This document shows positions 36,065-45,373 of a stretch of 64,000 nucleotides of DNA, in pieces; positions within the stretch are counted from its first letter, which is position 1, and the number at the start of each line of letters is the position of its first letter. Location of the stretch: the NCBI GenBank assembly GCA_900475325.1, contig LS483371.1:1674001-1738000 (forward strand), read 5' to 3'. The DNA is from Paucimonas lemoignei. Lineage in GTDB: Bacteria > Pseudomonadota > Gammaproteobacteria > Pseudomonadales > Pseudomonadaceae. The notes under the pieces are model-generated. The model did no database searches. It was not told the origin of the DNA and saw only the letters and a list, made by a program, of their open reading frames with translations. A program made the position numbers and the translations under genes.

Positions 36065-36529
36065 ATGGCTTTAATCGCTCGAGATCGCCGCAGAAAACGC
36101 AAGCCGGTTGCCGAAATGAACGTGGTTCCGTACATCGACGTCATGTTGGTGTTGCTGGTCATCTTCATGGTCACCGCTCCCATGATCAATCAGGGCGTGA
36201 AAGTCGATTTGCCCAAAGTCTCAAGCGAGGCTTTGCCGCAAGACAACAACAATCAGGTCCTGACCATTTCGATCAAGGCTGACAAGACCTACTACTGGAA
36301 CCTTGGCAGCGAAGTCGACACCGACAAGCAGATGGACAAGGCAATGACCTTGCCGCAGCTGACCAACGCCGTGACCAAGATCGTTGCAGCAGGTCGCGAG
36401 GCCGGCAAGCAGACTCAAGTCTTCATCCGTGGCGACAAAACTGTCGACTACGGCTCTGTGATGGGCACGATGGGTGGGCTGCAGAAAGCCGGGGTCGGGA
36501 ATGTTGGCTTGATTACTGAGGCCCCCTGA
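36065..36529 (+). CDS. tolR: Tol-Pal system protein TolR
   Basis: A 154-residue ExbD/TolR protein with a cytosolic Lys/Arg-rich tail, one transmembrane helix bearing the essential proton-carrying Asp (NVVPYIDVMLVLLVIFMV, D26), and a periplasmic domain. Its stop overlaps the tolA start by one base. Confidence 0.97.
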   Translation: MALIARDRRRKRKPVAEMNVVPYIDVMLVLLVIFMVTAPMINQGVKVDLPKVSSEALPQDNNNQVLTISIKADKTYYWNLGSEVDTDKQMDKAMTLPQLTNAVTKIVAAGREAGKQTQVFIRGDKTVDYGSVMGTMGGLQKAGVGNVGLITEAP

Positions 36530-37623
36530 TGCAGCCGATTCGAGAGCCATCCGCCTCGGAGAATTACTTCTGGCCTAGTGTCTGGGCCGTGGCGCTGCAC
36601 ATCCTGATTTTTGGCATGCTGTTCGTCAGTTTTGCCATGACCCCGGATCTGCCGGAAGCCAAGCCTATTGTTCAGGCGACCCTTTACCAGCTCAAGTCCA
36701 AGAGCCAGGCGACGACCCAGACTAATCAGAAAATCGCTGGCGAGGCGAAAAAGACCGCTGCACGACAGACTGAAGTCGAACAGCTGGAACAGAAGAAAGT
36801 CGAGCAGGAAAAGCAGGAAGCTGTAAAAGCTGCGGAACAAAAGAAAGAAGAGGCTGCTCAAAAAGCCGAAGAACAGAAAGCCGAAGCGGCGGCAGAGAAG
36901 GCAGAAGCAGCCAAGGCGGAAGCGGCGAAGAAAGCCGACGAAGCTAAAAAAGCTGACGAAGCCAAGAAAGCCGACGCTAAAAAGGCCGAAGAGAAACAAT
37001 TGGCTGATATAGCCAAGAAGAAAGCCGAAGACGACGCCAAGAAAAAGGCCGAGGAAGACGCCAAGAAAGCTGCTGCCGAGGAAGCCAAGAAACAGGCTGC
37101 CGACGACGCGAAGAAGAAAGCCGCCGAGGATGCCAAGAAAAAGGCCGCCGAGGACGCTAAAAAGAAAGCTGCTGACGACGCCAAGAAAAAAGCCACTGCC
37201 GACTCTGCCAAAAAGGCGCAGGAAGCGGCTCGTAAATCTGCCGAAGACAAAAAGGCTCAGGCCTTGGCTGACCTGCTATCCGATAAACCGGAACGGCAAC
37301 AGGCGCTGGCGGATGAACAAGGCGACGAAACAGCGGGTAGCTTCGATGATTTGATCCGTGTTCGTGCCTCCGAAGGCTGGAGTCGACCACCGTCGGCGCG
37401 TAACAACATGTCCGTTACGCTGCAGATCGGCATGTTGCCGGACGGTACAATCGCTTCGGTGTCCATTTCGAAGTCCAGCGGAGACGGGCCGTTTGACAGT
37501 TCCGCAGTAGCGGCGGTCAAGAATATTGGACGTTTGACGGAAATGCAGGGTATGAAACCAGCTGACTTCGCTCAATATCGTTCATTCAAGATGACATTCA
37601 CACCTGGAGATCTAGCCTTGTGA
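36529..37623 (+). CDS. tolA: Tol-Pal system protein TolA
   Basis: A 364-residue protein with three parts: one N-terminal transmembrane helix ([20 protein letters not shown]); a long Ala/Lys/Glu-rich periplasmic helix at about residues 60-245, built of imperfect [18 protein letters not shown] units; and a C-terminal TonB-like domain ([17 protein letters not shown] to the end). TolA spans the periplasm and contacts TolB, Pal and CpoB. The repetitive middle is low-complexity DNA and a likely place for length variation between strains. Confidence 0.95.
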   Translation: MQPIREPSASENYFWPSVWAVALHILIFGMLFVSFAMTPDLPEAKPIVQATLYQLKSKSQATTQTNQKIAGEAKKTAARQTEVEQLEQKKVEQEKQEAVKAAEQKKEEAAQKAEEQKAEAAAEKAEAAKAEAAKKADEAKKADEAKKADAKKAEEKQLADIAKKKAEDDAKKKAEEDAKKAAAEEAKKQAADDAKKKAAEDAKKKAAEDAKKKAADDAKKKATADSAKKAQEAARKSAEDKKAQALADLLSDKPERQQALADEQGDETAGSFDDLIRVRASEGWSRPPSARNNMSVTLQIGMLPDGTIASVSISKSSGDGPFDSSAVAAVKNIGRLTEMQGMKPADFAQYRSFKMTFTPGDLAL

Positions 37624-38924
37624 TCAAGCTTTTTCGAGGACTGCTAGTAGTCGTTCTCTGTTGTGCGGCCGGGATGGTTGCGGCAGAAGAGAAGAACATT
37701 CTGGTCACCAGCGGCAGTGACCGCGCCACGCCGATTGCTGTCGTGCCGTTTGGCTGGCAGGGCGGTAACGTCCTGCCTGAAGACATGGGCGAAATCATCG
37801 GCAATGACCTGCGCAACTCGGGTTACTACTCGCCGATCCCCAAGCAGAACATGATCAGCCTGCCGACCCAGGCAAGCGAAGTCATCTTCCGTGACTGGAA
37901 GGCGCTGGGTGCCCAGTACGTGATGGTCGGCAACATCGTGCCTGCGGGCGGTCGTCTGCAGATTCAGTACGCGTTGTTCAACGTCGCGACCGAACAGCAG
38001 GTGTTGACCGGTAACGTTTCCGGTACCAATGACCAGCTGCGTGACATGTCGCACTACATTGCTGACCAGTCGTTTGAAAAACTGACCGGCATCAAGGGCG
38101 CGTTCTCCACCCGCATGCTGTACGTGACGGCTGAACGCTTCTCGGAAAACAACACGCGCTTCACGCTGCAACGGTCGGATTACGACGGCGCACGTGCAGT
38201 GACCCTGTTGCAATCGCGCGAGCCGATCCTGTCGCCGCGTTTTGCACCGGATGGCAAGCGCATTGCGTACGTGTCGTTCGAACAGAAGCGTCCACGCATT
38301 TTCGTTCAGCACATCGACACCGGTCGTCGGGAACAGATCACCAACTTCGAAGGCCTCAATGGCGCGCCTGCATGGTCGCCCGATGGCAGCAAGCTGGCAT
38401 TCGTGCTGTCTAAGGACGGCAACCCTGAAATCTACGTCATGAATCTGGCTTCGCGCGCTTTGAACCGCGTGACCAATGATTCTTCGATCGATACCGAACC
38501 GTTCTTCGGCAAGGATGGCTCGACGCTGTACTTCACGTCGGACCGTGGCGGCAAGCCGCAGATCTACAAGACCAACATCAATGGTGGTGGTGCCGAGCGA
38601 GTGACTTTCGTCGGTAACTACAACGCCAACCCGAAATTGTCAGCCGATGAAAAGACGCTGGTAATGATTCACCGGCAGGATGGCTTCACAAACTTCAAGG
38701 TAGCCGTGCAGGATTTGGCTCGCGGTAGTGTAAAAATCCTCACAGATAGCAACCTTGATGAGTCGCCTACTGTTGCGCCCAACGGCACCATGGTAATCTA
38801 CGCCACCCGCCAGCAGGGCCGGGGAGTCTTGATGCTCGTGTCCATTAACGGACGCGTAAGGCTCCCGCTTCCTACCGCTCAAGGCGAAGTCAGAGAACCG
38901 TCCTGGTCCCCTTACCTGAACTGA
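37620..38924 (+). CDS. tolB: Tol-Pal system beta-propeller protein TolB
   Basis: A 434-residue periplasmic protein with a signal peptide ([19 protein letters not shown], residues 4-22), an N-terminal domain and a C-terminal six-bladed propeller whose blades show the [27 protein letters not shown] and [11 protein letters not shown] pattern. GTG start overlapping the tolA stop by 4 bp (GTGA). It binds Pal and TolA. Confidence 0.97.
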   Translation: MIKLFRGLLVVVLCCAAGMVAAEEKNILVTSGSDRATPIAVVPFGWQGGNVLPEDMGEIIGNDLRNSGYYSPIPKQNMISLPTQASEVIFRDWKALGAQYVMVGNIVPAGGRLQIQYALFNVATEQQVLTGNVSGTNDQLRDMSHYIADQSFEKLTGIKGAFSTRMLYVTAERFSENNTRFTLQRSDYDGARAVTLLQSREPILSPRFAPDGKRIAYVSFEQKRPRIFVQHIDTGRREQITNFEGLNGAPAWSPDGSKLAFVLSKDGNPEIYVMNLASRALNRVTNDSSIDTEPFFGKDGSTLYFTSDRGGKPQIYKTNINGGGAERVTFVGNYNANPKLSADEKTLVMIHRQDGFTNFKVAVQDLARGSVKILTDSNLDESPTVAPNGTMVIYATRQQGRGVLMLVSINGRVRLPLPTAQGEVREPSWSPYLN

Positions 38925-38979
38925 CGCGGCGCTACAAAAAGATTTGCTTAACACACTGGGGTTCATTAGGAGTTTCACG

Positions 38980-39480
38980 ATGGAAATGCTGAAGTTTGGT
39001 AAATTTGCTGCGCTGGCTCTGGCCATGGCTGTAGCTGTAGGTTGCTCGTCCAAAGGCGGCGACAACGCCGGTGCAGGCGCTGCTGTTGATCCAAATGCTG
39101 GTTACGGCGCCAACTCTGGTGCTGTTGATGGCTCCCTGAGCGAAGAAGCTGCTCTGCGCGCTATCACCACTTTCTACTTCGAATACGACAGTTCGGACCT
39201 GAAACCAGAAGCCATGCGCGCTCTGGACGTTCACGCCAAAGACCTGAAAGGCAACGGCGCACGCGTAGTTCTGGAAGGCAACACCGACGAACGTGGTACT
39301 CGCGAGTACAACATGGCACTGGGCGAGCGTCGTGCGAAAGCCGTTCAACGCTACCTGGTTCTGCAAGGTGTTTCCCCAGCTCAGCTGGAACTGGTTTCCT
39401 ACGGCGAAGAGCGTCCAGTTGCTACCGGCAACGACGAGCAGTCCTGGGCTCAAAACCGTCGCGTCGAACTGCGTAAGTAA
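38980..39480 (+). CDS. pal: Peptidoglycan-associated lipoprotein Pal/OprL
   Basis: A 166-residue outer-membrane lipoprotein. The signal peptide ends with the lipobox VAVG-C21, followed by a Gly/Ala-rich linker and the OmpA-C peptidoglycan-binding domain ([20 protein letters not shown] at about 104-123). TAGGAG ribosome-binding site at a good distance from 38980. In Pseudomonas it is the oprL marker gene. Confidence 0.97.
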   Translation: MEMLKFGKFAALALAMAVAVGCSSKGGDNAGAGAAVDPNAGYGANSGAVDGSLSEEAALRAITTFYFEYDSSDLKPEAMRALDVHAKDLKGNGARVVLEGNTDERGTREYNMALGERRAKAVQRYLVLQGVSPAQLELVSYGEERPVATGNDEQSWAQNRRVELRK

Positions 39481-39486
39481 TTTGAC

Positions 39487-40305
39487 ATGCGAACGTGCCG
39501 ACGTGCTGTAACCGTATTGGCCCTCACCCTGCCGCTTTTTGCCTGGGGTGCGGCTCCTGTGGTCGATAACAATTCTGGCTCTGGCAGCAGCAGTTATCCG
39601 CCAGCGGGTTATGGCACGTCTGGCGCCTATGCCGGGGGAGGGGTTTCGGCCCCGCCCTCGGCACAAGGTCAGCTGTTCATGCAGTTGCAACAGATGCAAG
39701 ACGAAATCGCGCGTTTGCGCGGTATGGTCGAGGTCCAGCAGAACGATATCCAGCGCATGAAGCAGGAAGCGCTTGAGCGGTATCAGGATCTGGATTCACG
39801 CATAGGAGCAGGCGGCGCAGCCGCAGCGGCTTCCAATAATTCTCCAGCCCCTGGCGGCGACATCAACGCCAGTGGCACACCTGCTGCACCGGCCGCGCAA
39901 GCGCCGATGGCAGGGACTGAACCACCTGATCCGGCCAAAGAGAAGCTTTATTACGAAGCTGCCTTTGACCTGATCAAAGCCAAGGATTTCGATAAGGCCA
40001 GCCAGGCTTTTACCGCTTTCCTGCGCAAGTACCCAAACAGCTCCTACGCGGGCAATGCCCAGTACTGGCTGGGTGAAGTGAATCTGGCCAAAGGCGATCT
40101 GCAAGGTGCAGGTCAGGCGTTTGCCAAGGTAAGTCAGAATTACCCAAAGCATGCCAAGGTGCCGGATTCCCTCTACAAGCTGGCTGATGTCGAGCGCCGC
40201 CTGGGTCATAACGACAAGGTAAAAGGCATTTTGCAGCAGGTCGTCGCGCAATATCCGGGCACTTCCGCTGCCCAATTGGCGCAACGAGACCTCCAGCGTT
40301 TGTAA
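39487..40305 (+). CDS. cpoB: Cell division coordinator CpoB (YbgF)
   Basis: A 272-residue periplasmic protein with a signal peptide (VTVLALTLPLFAWGA), a trimerising coiled coil at about 55-105 (QLFMQLQQMQDEIARLRGMV), a Gly/Ala/Pro linker, and three C-terminal tetratricopeptide repeats (EKLYYEAAFDLIKAKDFDKA; YWLGEVNLAKGDLQGA; YKLADVERRLGHNDKV). It couples Tol-Pal constriction to PBP1B activity. Starts 6 bp after pal and closes the operon. Confidence 0.95.
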   Translation: MRTCRRAVTVLALTLPLFAWGAAPVVDNNSGSGSSSYPPAGYGTSGAYAGGGVSAPPSAQGQLFMQLQQMQDEIARLRGMVEVQQNDIQRMKQEALERYQDLDSRIGAGGAAAAASNNSPAPGGDINASGTPAAPAAQAPMAGTEPPDPAKEKLYYEAAFDLIKAKDFDKASQAFTAFLRKYPNSSYAGNAQYWLGEVNLAKGDLQGAGQAFAKVSQNYPKHAKVPDSLYKLADVERRLGHNDKVKGILQQVVAQYPGTSAAQLAQRDLQRL

Positions 40306-40326
40306 AAGTCTGACCCGTCATTCAAG

Positions 40327-40352
40327 AAAGCCGCGCCTGTCGCGGCTTTTTT
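40327..40352 (+). terminator. Terminator of the tol-pal operon
   Basis: AAAGCCGCG-CCTGT-CGCGGCTTTTTT, 21 bp after the cpoB stop. Confidence 0.92.
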
Positions 40353-40476
40353 CGTTAGAATTCGCCACCCGAAATTCCGGTATTTATTACGCTTCTCTGG
40401 ATTCTGCGTGTGCAGGGTGTTTTGAAGTGCCTGACGGAGGCGGACGGCCTGTCTTGCTGTTACGCCCGTGGCCCCT

Positions 40477-41124
40477 ATGCAAGAAACATTACGTATTACC
40501 GAAGTCTTTTACTCGTTGCAGGGTGAGACGCGTACAGCAGGCTTGCCCACTGTATTTGTCCGCCTCACGGGTTGCCCGCTGCGTTGCCAATATTGCGACA
40601 GCGCCTACGCATTCACGGGTGGCACCATCCAGACGCTGGACGACATTCTCGGCCAGGTCGCCGAATACCGTCCGCGCTATGTCTGCGTGACGGGTGGCGA
40701 GCCGCTGGCCCAGCCCAACGCAATCCCGTTGCTCAAGCGCCTGTGTGACGCAGGTTACGAAGTCTCGCTGGAAACCAGTGGTGCACTGGATATTTCAGCC
40801 GTCGACACCCGCGTCAGCCGCATTCTGGACCTGAAAACCCCGGGCTCCAAAGAAGTGGCGCGCAATCGCTACGAGAACATCGACCTGCTGACGCCCAACG
40901 ATCAGGTCAAGTTCGTGATCTGTTCGCGCGAAGACTACGACTGGGCAGTGTCCAAGCTGATCCAGTATGGTCTTGAGCGTCGCGCCGATGAGGTGCTGTT
41001 TTCTCCCAGTCACCACGAGCTCAACGCGCGGGACCTGGCGGACTGGATCGTTGCTGACAACCTGCCAGTGCGCCTGCAGATGCAGTTGCATAAATTTCTC
41101 TGGAACGATGAGCCGGGGCGCTGA
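40477..41124 (+). CDS. queE: 7-carboxy-7-deazaguanine synthase QueE
   Basis: A 215-residue radical-SAM enzyme of queuosine biosynthesis. The cluster motif is CPLRCQYC, with the family's [21 protein letters not shown] just before it and [10 protein letters not shown] after it. It converts 6-carboxy-tetrahydropterin to carboxy-deazaguanine. I chose ATG 40477 over the in-frame GTG three codons upstream, because the protein should begin MQETLRITE. No preQ1 riboswitch-like leader is visible. queC follows after 2 bp. Confidence 0.94.
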   Translation: MQETLRITEVFYSLQGETRTAGLPTVFVRLTGCPLRCQYCDSAYAFTGGTIQTLDDILGQVAEYRPRYVCVTGGEPLAQPNAIPLLKRLCDAGYEVSLETSGALDISAVDTRVSRILDLKTPGSKEVARNRYENIDLLTPNDQVKFVICSREDYDWAVSKLIQYGLERRADEVLFSPSHHELNARDLADWIVADNLPVRLQMQLHKFLWNDEPGR

Positions 41125-41126
41125 AC

Positions 41127-41816
41127 ATGAGTGAATCAACCATGACTGAAAAAAAAGCGGTAATCCTGCTGTCCGGCGGCCTTGACTCGGCCACTGTGGT
41201 TGCCATGGCGCGTGAGCAGGGCTACGCCTGCTACACCATGAGTTTCGACTACGGTCAGCGCCATCGCGCTGAGCTGGAAGCCGCCGCCCGTGTTGCTCGC
41301 GACCTGGGCGCCGTGGAGCACAAGGTCATTGGCCTGGATCTCAACGGCATCGGTGGGTCGGCTTTGACAGACAGTTCCATTGATGTGCCGGAAACCCCAG
41401 GCGAAGGCATCCCGGTGACCTACGTGCCCGCACGCAACACTGTGTTCCTGTCACTGGCGCTGGGCTGGGCGGAGGTGCTGGGGGCGCGTGACATCTTCAT
41501 CGGTGTCAATGCGGTGGATTATTCCGGCTATCCGGATTGCCGTCCCGAATTCATCGAGTCTTTCGAGCGCATGGCCAATCTGGCGACCAAGGCTGGAGTG
41601 GAGGGTAACGGCTTCACGATCCAGGCTCCGCTGCAGAACCTGAGCAAGGCCGATATCGTTAAAGCAGGCGTGCGTCTGGGCGTTGATTACAGCCTCACTG
41701 TTTCCTGCTATCAGGCCGATGACCAGGGCCGCGCATGCGCCAAATGCGACAGCTGCCGACTGCGCGCAGAAGGCTTCGCAGCAGCCGGTATCAGCGACCC
41801 AACCAGGTATTTTTAA
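41127..41816 (+). CDS. queC: 7-cyano-7-deazaguanine synthase QueC
   Basis: A 229-residue ATP-dependent enzyme that makes preQ0 from the QueE product. The PP-loop [11 protein letters not shown] is near residue 14, and four zinc-ligand cysteines lie near the C-terminus ([17 protein letters not shown]). The ATG at 41127 gives an extra SEST before the MTEKKAV start that some relatives use (41142); either is possible. Confidence 0.95.
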   Translation: MSESTMTEKKAVILLSGGLDSATVVAMAREQGYACYTMSFDYGQRHRAELEAAARVARDLGAVEHKVIGLDLNGIGGSALTDSSIDVPETPGEGIPVTYVPARNTVFLSLALGWAEVLGARDIFIGVNAVDYSGYPDCRPEFIESFERMANLATKAGVEGNGFTIQAPLQNLSKADIVKAGVRLGVDYSLTVSCYQADDQGRACAKCDSCRLRAEGFAAAGISDPTRYF

Positions 41817-41834
41817 AATAATTCAGATTAGGTG

Positions 41835-41862
41835 TTGAATTACTCATAGAAATCAGTAATAT
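41835..41862 (+). promoter_or_regulatory. Promoter of tRNA-Lys
   Basis: -35 TTGAAT (41835-41840) and -10 TAATAT (41857-41862) with a 16-bp spacer, ending 17 bp before the tRNA 5' end. Confidence 0.6.
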
Positions 41863-41879
41863 ACGCGCCACGCAACAGA

Positions 41880-41955
41880 GGGTCGTTAGCTCAGTTGGTA
41901 GAGCAGTTGGCTTTTAACCAATTGGTCGTAGGTTCGAATCCCACACGACCCACCA
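41880..41955 (+). tRNA. tRNA-Lys (UUU)
   Basis: A 76-nt cloverleaf: acceptor GGGTCGT pairs with ACGACCC, the anticodon loop CTTTTAA gives UUU, the T-arm is GGTTCGAATCC, and CCA is encoded. It lies downstream of queC, as in P. aeruginosa. Confidence 0.97.
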
Positions 41956-41975
41956 TTTTCAGATGTAAAAGTTGT

Positions 41976-42020
41976 AAAGCTGTAAGGCCCGTGAAAATGT
42001 GGCCTTACAGCTTTTTTTTT
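41976..42020 (+). terminator. Terminator of tRNA-Lys
   Basis: AAAGCTGTAAGGCC-loop-GGCCTTACAGCTTTTTTTTTT: a 14-bp stem and a long T-run, 20 bp after the tRNA. Confidence 0.94.
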
Positions 42021-42143
42021 GCCCGCGATTTTCTCCCGCCTCTATCTTCATCTATTCGCGCCCGCGAATCACGACTGTAATATCACTTTAATATCAATGC
42101 CGTAGAGTCGTGCTTTTAACTCATCCCGAGGTTTGGCACGCTC

Positions 42144-43382
42144 ATGGCTTTGCTTGCGTTCAATCGCCCGGACTTGCCGCGCCATCACCGCTGTGCGGCG
42201 GACTTATGCCACCCAATGCCGACTATTGAGTCCGATGGCACTAACTCGTTGGTCATGGACATGTTCACGGCTCAGCGGGACATGGTCTGCCTGGCGGTCG
42301 TTGAAGGACCGCGCCCGATCGGGCTGATCAATCGCAATATCTTCATGTCGCAGATGAGTAAGCCGTTTCATCGCGAACTTTACGACCGCAAGAGCTGCAT
42401 CGCCTTCATGGACAAGGACCCGCTGATTGTCGATGCCGCCATGAGCATCGAAGCGTTGACCTTCAAGACCCTGGAGTTTGGCGAGAAGGCGATGGCGGAC
42501 GGCTTCATTGTGACCCGTGACGGCGCGTTCATCGGCCTGGGCAGTGGCCTGGAGTTGATGGGCGTTGTGGCCGCCATGCAGGCGGAGAAGAATCGCCAGA
42601 CGATGCAGAGCATCGAATACGCCAGCGTCATTCAGCGCGCCATGCTGCGCGCGTCCCGCGAGACCCTGACGGCTACGCTGCCTGACGCGGTATTGCAGTG
42701 GGAGCCGCGGGATGTTGTCGGTGGCGACTTTTACCACTTTGTCACCCATGAGGATGGCTGGTTCGGCGCCGTGGCCGACTGCACCGGTCATGGCGTGCCT
42801 GGCGCGTTCATGACCTTGATCGCCTCGTCTTCGCTGACTCAGGCCTTGGCGCAGATTGGCCCGCGAGACCCTGCGGCCTTGTTATCAGCAGTCAACCGCA
42901 GCGTGAAGAACTTGCTTGGCCAGGTCAAAGGCGTGGATGAAACCCCGGAATCCGACGACGGCCTGGACGCTGCGTTTTTCTGGTACGACGCCGCACGCGC
43001 CGAACTGGTCTATGCAGGCGCGCGAGTGGCGCTGCACGTGCTGCAACCCGATGATCAGCAATTTACCAGCCTGGCCGGGCAGCGCATGGGGGTGGGCTAT
43101 GTCGACAGCGATGAAGACTACGAATGGACGCAAAGCACGCTGGTTCTCCAGTCCGGCAGCCTACTGTTCATTACCACGGACGGCTTGACCGACCAGATCG
43201 GTGGCCCGAGAAACATCGCTTTCGGCAAGCGCCGTGCCTGCGAGCTCATCCTCGAACACCGCCATCAGCCCACCGCCCGGATCTGCGAGGCGCTGCTCGG
43301 TGCCCTTGCCAATTGGCAGGGTGAGCAGCCGCGCCGCGATGACTTAACGTTCTTTTGTGCCCGCCTTCAGGAAAAGCCATGA
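42144..43382 (+). CDS. SpoIIE/PP2C-type phosphatase with CBS-like N-terminus (SiaA-like)
   Basis: A 412-residue cytosolic protein. The N-terminal about 135 residues resemble a CBS-domain module (VCLAVVEGPRPIGLINRNIF; FIVTRDGAFIGLGSG). A short helix (AEKNRQTMQSIEYASVIQRAML) leads into a SpoIIE/PP2C phosphatase domain with metal-binding motifs VVGGDFYHF and VADCTGHGVPGAFM and the late DGLTDQIGG. It heads a tightly packed operon with SiaB-, SiaC- and SiaD-like genes. In P. aeruginosa, SiaA is a membrane protein with a HAMP domain that dephosphorylates SiaC; here no transmembrane segment is visible, so the input signal must be intracellular. Its stop overlaps the next ATG by 4 bp. ATG 42144 has only a weak, distant AGG. 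Confidence 0.85.
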   Translation: MALLAFNRPDLPRHHRCAADLCHPMPTIESDGTNSLVMDMFTAQRDMVCLAVVEGPRPIGLINRNIFMSQMSKPFHRELYDRKSCIAFMDKDPLIVDAAMSIEALTFKTLEFGEKAMADGFIVTRDGAFIGLGSGLELMGVVAAMQAEKNRQTMQSIEYASVIQRAMLRASRETLTATLPDAVLQWEPRDVVGGDFYHFVTHEDGWFGAVADCTGHGVPGAFMTLIASSSLTQALAQIGPRDPAALLSAVNRSVKNLLGQVKGVDETPESDDGLDAAFFWYDAARAELVYAGARVALHVLQPDDQQFTSLAGQRMGVGYVDSDEDYEWTQSTLVLQSGSLLFITTDGLTDQIGGPRNIAFGKRRACELILEHRHQPTARICEALLGALANWQGEQPRRDDLTFFCARLQEKP

Positions 43383-43945
43383 ACAACCCGTCGACCTCCA
43401 GCCAGGATTACGCTTTCTTCGACCTGGCCCAGCAGCGCAACGTGATTTTCTACCACATGGGGTATTTCTCCCACAGTATCGTCGCGGCCATGGCCGAGAT
43501 CGTGAAATTGCAGCTGGAAGTGTCGGGCGTCGACAGTTCCCGACGTCGCAAATTGTTCTCTTCGTTTATAGAGCTGTCGCAAAACATCATCCACTACTCG
43601 TCGGATTCCCTGGACCCGGCCGTAGAAGAACCCGCCGTACGTCAGGGCGCGGTTTGCATCAGTGCTGACGGCGAGCGGCACCTTATGCTGTGCGCCAACC
43701 CGATTGCCACTCGGGACGCCCAGCGTCTGCGGGACAAGCTCGAGCCCTTGGCGAGCATGTCCCTGGATGAAATCAAGCAAGCCTACAAAGTCTCCCTGCG
43801 GGCAGAAACACCGGAGGGTAGCAAAGGCGCGGGGCTGGGTTTTCTGACCATGGCCAGGGATGCAAGTGCGCCACTGGAGTTCGCCTTCCACCCCCGCGCG
43901 GACGATCCGGATACCACCCTGTTTTGCCTCAAAGCCACTATCTGA
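43379..43945 (+). CDS. siaB: SiaB-family protein kinase (DUF6272)
   Basis: A 188-residue protein with features of a degenerate GHKL kinase or anti-sigma-factor-like fold: the N-box-like helix KLFSSFIELSQNIIHYSSD at about residues 56-74, and a glycine-rich GSKGAGLGFLTMAR near 149-162 that would bind ATP. This matches SiaB/DUF6272. In the Sia pathway it phosphorylates SiaC, opposing the PP2C phosphatase encoded just upstream. The ATGA overlap with the phosphatase gene indicates coupling. Confidence 0.82.
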   Translation: MNNPSTSSQDYAFFDLAQQRNVIFYHMGYFSHSIVAAMAEIVKLQLEVSGVDSSRRRKLFSSFIELSQNIIHYSSDSLDPAVEEPAVRQGAVCISADGERHLMLCANPIATRDAQRLRDKLEPLASMSLDEIKQAYKVSLRAETPEGSKGAGLGFLTMARDASAPLEFAFHPRADDPDTTLFCLKATI

Positions 43946-43965
43946 CCCAGAGCGACGATTTCAAG

Positions 43966-44352
43966 ATGGATAATTTCTATATCGCGGCAACACCTACTTC
44001 GCCTGAAGTGGATTTCCGTTTCAGTGAGCATCTGCTGGTCATCAAAGGTGAGTCTTACCCGGAAAATGCCGCCGCCTTTTATGCGCCGGTGGTTCAGCAT
44101 TTGCGTGACTACCTGGCAACCACCGACGCATCACTGATCACCGCTGACATCGCCCTCGCGTATTTCAACAGCTCGAGCACCAAGATGCTGTTCAGCCTGT
44201 TCGATGCACTGGATGAGGCGGCGCAGTCCGGAGTGACCGTGCAGATGAATTGGTATCACGACGAAGAAGACGAGACGATTTTTGAATTCGGTGAAGAGTT
44301 GCAGGCTGACTTCAAGGCCATCACGTTCACCGACCATCCGGTTTCTGCCTGA
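43966..44352 (+). CDS. siaC: SiaC-family regulatory phosphoprotein (DUF1987)
   Basis: A 128-residue protein with the STAS-like DUF1987 fold. The family blocks are IAATPTSPEVDF (6-17), VIKGESYPENAAAFYAPV (25-42) and LAYFNSSSTKMLFSLFDAL (64-82). The NSSS segment aligns with the NTSS site whose Thr is phosphorylated in P. aeruginosa SiaC, so Ser69 is the likely phospho-acceptor. Unphosphorylated SiaC binds and activates the diguanylate cyclase SiaD, encoded next. The ATG at 43966 is the family start, although its ribosome-binding site is weak; translation may be coupled to siaB 20 bp upstream. Confidence 0.86.
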   Translation: MDNFYIAATPTSPEVDFRFSEHLLVIKGESYPENAAAFYAPVVQHLRDYLATTDASLITADIALAYFNSSSTKMLFSLFDALDEAAQSGVTVQMNWYHDEEDETIFEFGEELQADFKAITFTDHPVSA

Positions 44353-44366
44353 CCTGGAGGAAGACC

Positions 44367-45131
44367 ATGCGCATTGCGGCTGTTTCATCGGGAGTCACTT
44401 CGGGTTTTGCTGCAGACAGCGTCCCGGACCTGTTCAAGAGCGAAAACGATGCGCTTGAGCGTGCCCGGGAAACACTCGCGCTGGCGGGTGCCGATGCGGG
44501 CGTTTATCAGCAGTCGCTGGGCGAGCTGATCACTCATTTTGAACGCCTGATGCGCGAAACACGCCGCCTGATCGGCCGCAGTGATCGTGCCGAGCGGGAG
44601 ATGAACGCGCTCAACACTCAGCTGCAGACCCTGGCGCAGCAGCTCGAATACCGCGCCACTCACGACCCGTTGACCGGCGCTCTGAATCGCGGCGCGGTGA
44701 TTGATTGCTCGGTCAAGGCGTTGCGCGAGTCAGGCGCGGTGATGATCGTGCTGGACATCGACCATTTCAAGCGCGTCAACGACCAGTACGGCCACCCGGT
44801 AGGCGACGCGGTGATCAAGGGCATCGTGACGTGCCTGCGGCGTATCGTGGGCGACGCCGGGACCATCGGGCGGGTAGGCGGGGAAGAGTTCACTGTGTTG
44901 ATCCCGGCAGGCGAGTTGCAAGCAGGGTTGGCGCTTGCCGAAGCGATGCGTGCGGCCATCGCTGAGTATGTTTTCGCGGCACCTGTCGAGCGCTCGATCA
45001 CCGCAAGCTTCGGCGTCAGCATCAGCGCGCCGGGCACCGATTTCGATACGGCCTATGGTCTGGCCGACGCTGCGCTGTATTGCGCGAAGCGCGCAGGCCG
45101 AAACCGGGTGGAATTGGCTCAAAGCCTGTAA
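44367..45131 (+). CDS. siaD: Diguanylate cyclase SiaD
   Basis: A 254-residue protein: an N-terminal helical region and coiled coil (about 25-95) that in SiaD is the docking stalk for SiaC, then a GGDEF domain (about 96-250) starting ATHDPLTGALNRG, with the active-site loop GGEEF at 171-175 and DIDHFKRVNDQYGH at 130-143. The stretch before the loop lacks the RxxD inhibitory I-site. It makes c-di-GMP when activated by SiaC, promoting aggregation or biofilm formation. Good GGAGG upstream (44356). Last gene of the operon. Confidence 0.88.
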   Translation: MRIAAVSSGVTSGFAADSVPDLFKSENDALERARETLALAGADAGVYQQSLGELITHFERLMRETRRLIGRSDRAEREMNALNTQLQTLAQQLEYRATHDPLTGALNRGAVIDCSVKALRESGAVMIVLDIDHFKRVNDQYGHPVGDAVIKGIVTCLRRIVGDAGTIGRVGGEEFTVLIPAGELQAGLALAEAMRAAIAEYVFAAPVERSITASFGVSISAPGTDFDTAYGLADAALYCAKRAGRNRVELAQSL

Positions 45132-45266
45132 ACGCAGGTCGCTGGTCGTGAAACTGATGGTAAAACCCCGAGGGGCTGGCTAGAATCCCGGCGCCTTCAG
45201 CGGCTTGAGCAGGCGGGCTGACCGACTGCATCAAGACCGAACACGACCCCAGGTCGACATACTTAT

Positions 45267-45310
45267 AAAGCTGGAAGGCCCGTGATGAATGAGGATTTCC
45301 AGCTTTTTTT
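45267..45310 (+). terminator. Terminator after siaD
   Basis: AAAGCTGGAA...TTCCAGCTTTTTTT with a 20-base loop, located 135 bp after siaD and 64 bp before nadA. The loop starts with GGCCCGTGA, as does that of the tRNA-Lys terminator. Confidence 0.85.
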
Positions 45311-45373
45311 GTGTCCGCTTTTCGGGTGTAAACTCGCCTTGTGCGCGATCGAGCGCTTTCAGGTCCAGCGAAC

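Noticed and set aside
36858-37250. Ala/Ser-rich 130-codon minus-strand frame
   Set aside because: Antisense of the repetitive tolA helix; a low-complexity artefact.
36700-37270. Possible CRISPR-like array
   Set aside because: The repeats are imperfect protein-coding units of tolA without spacers; no CRISPR array or cas gene is present in the window.
40353-40476. preQ1 riboswitch before queE
   Set aside because: No conserved pseudoknot-type sequence is visible in the leader.
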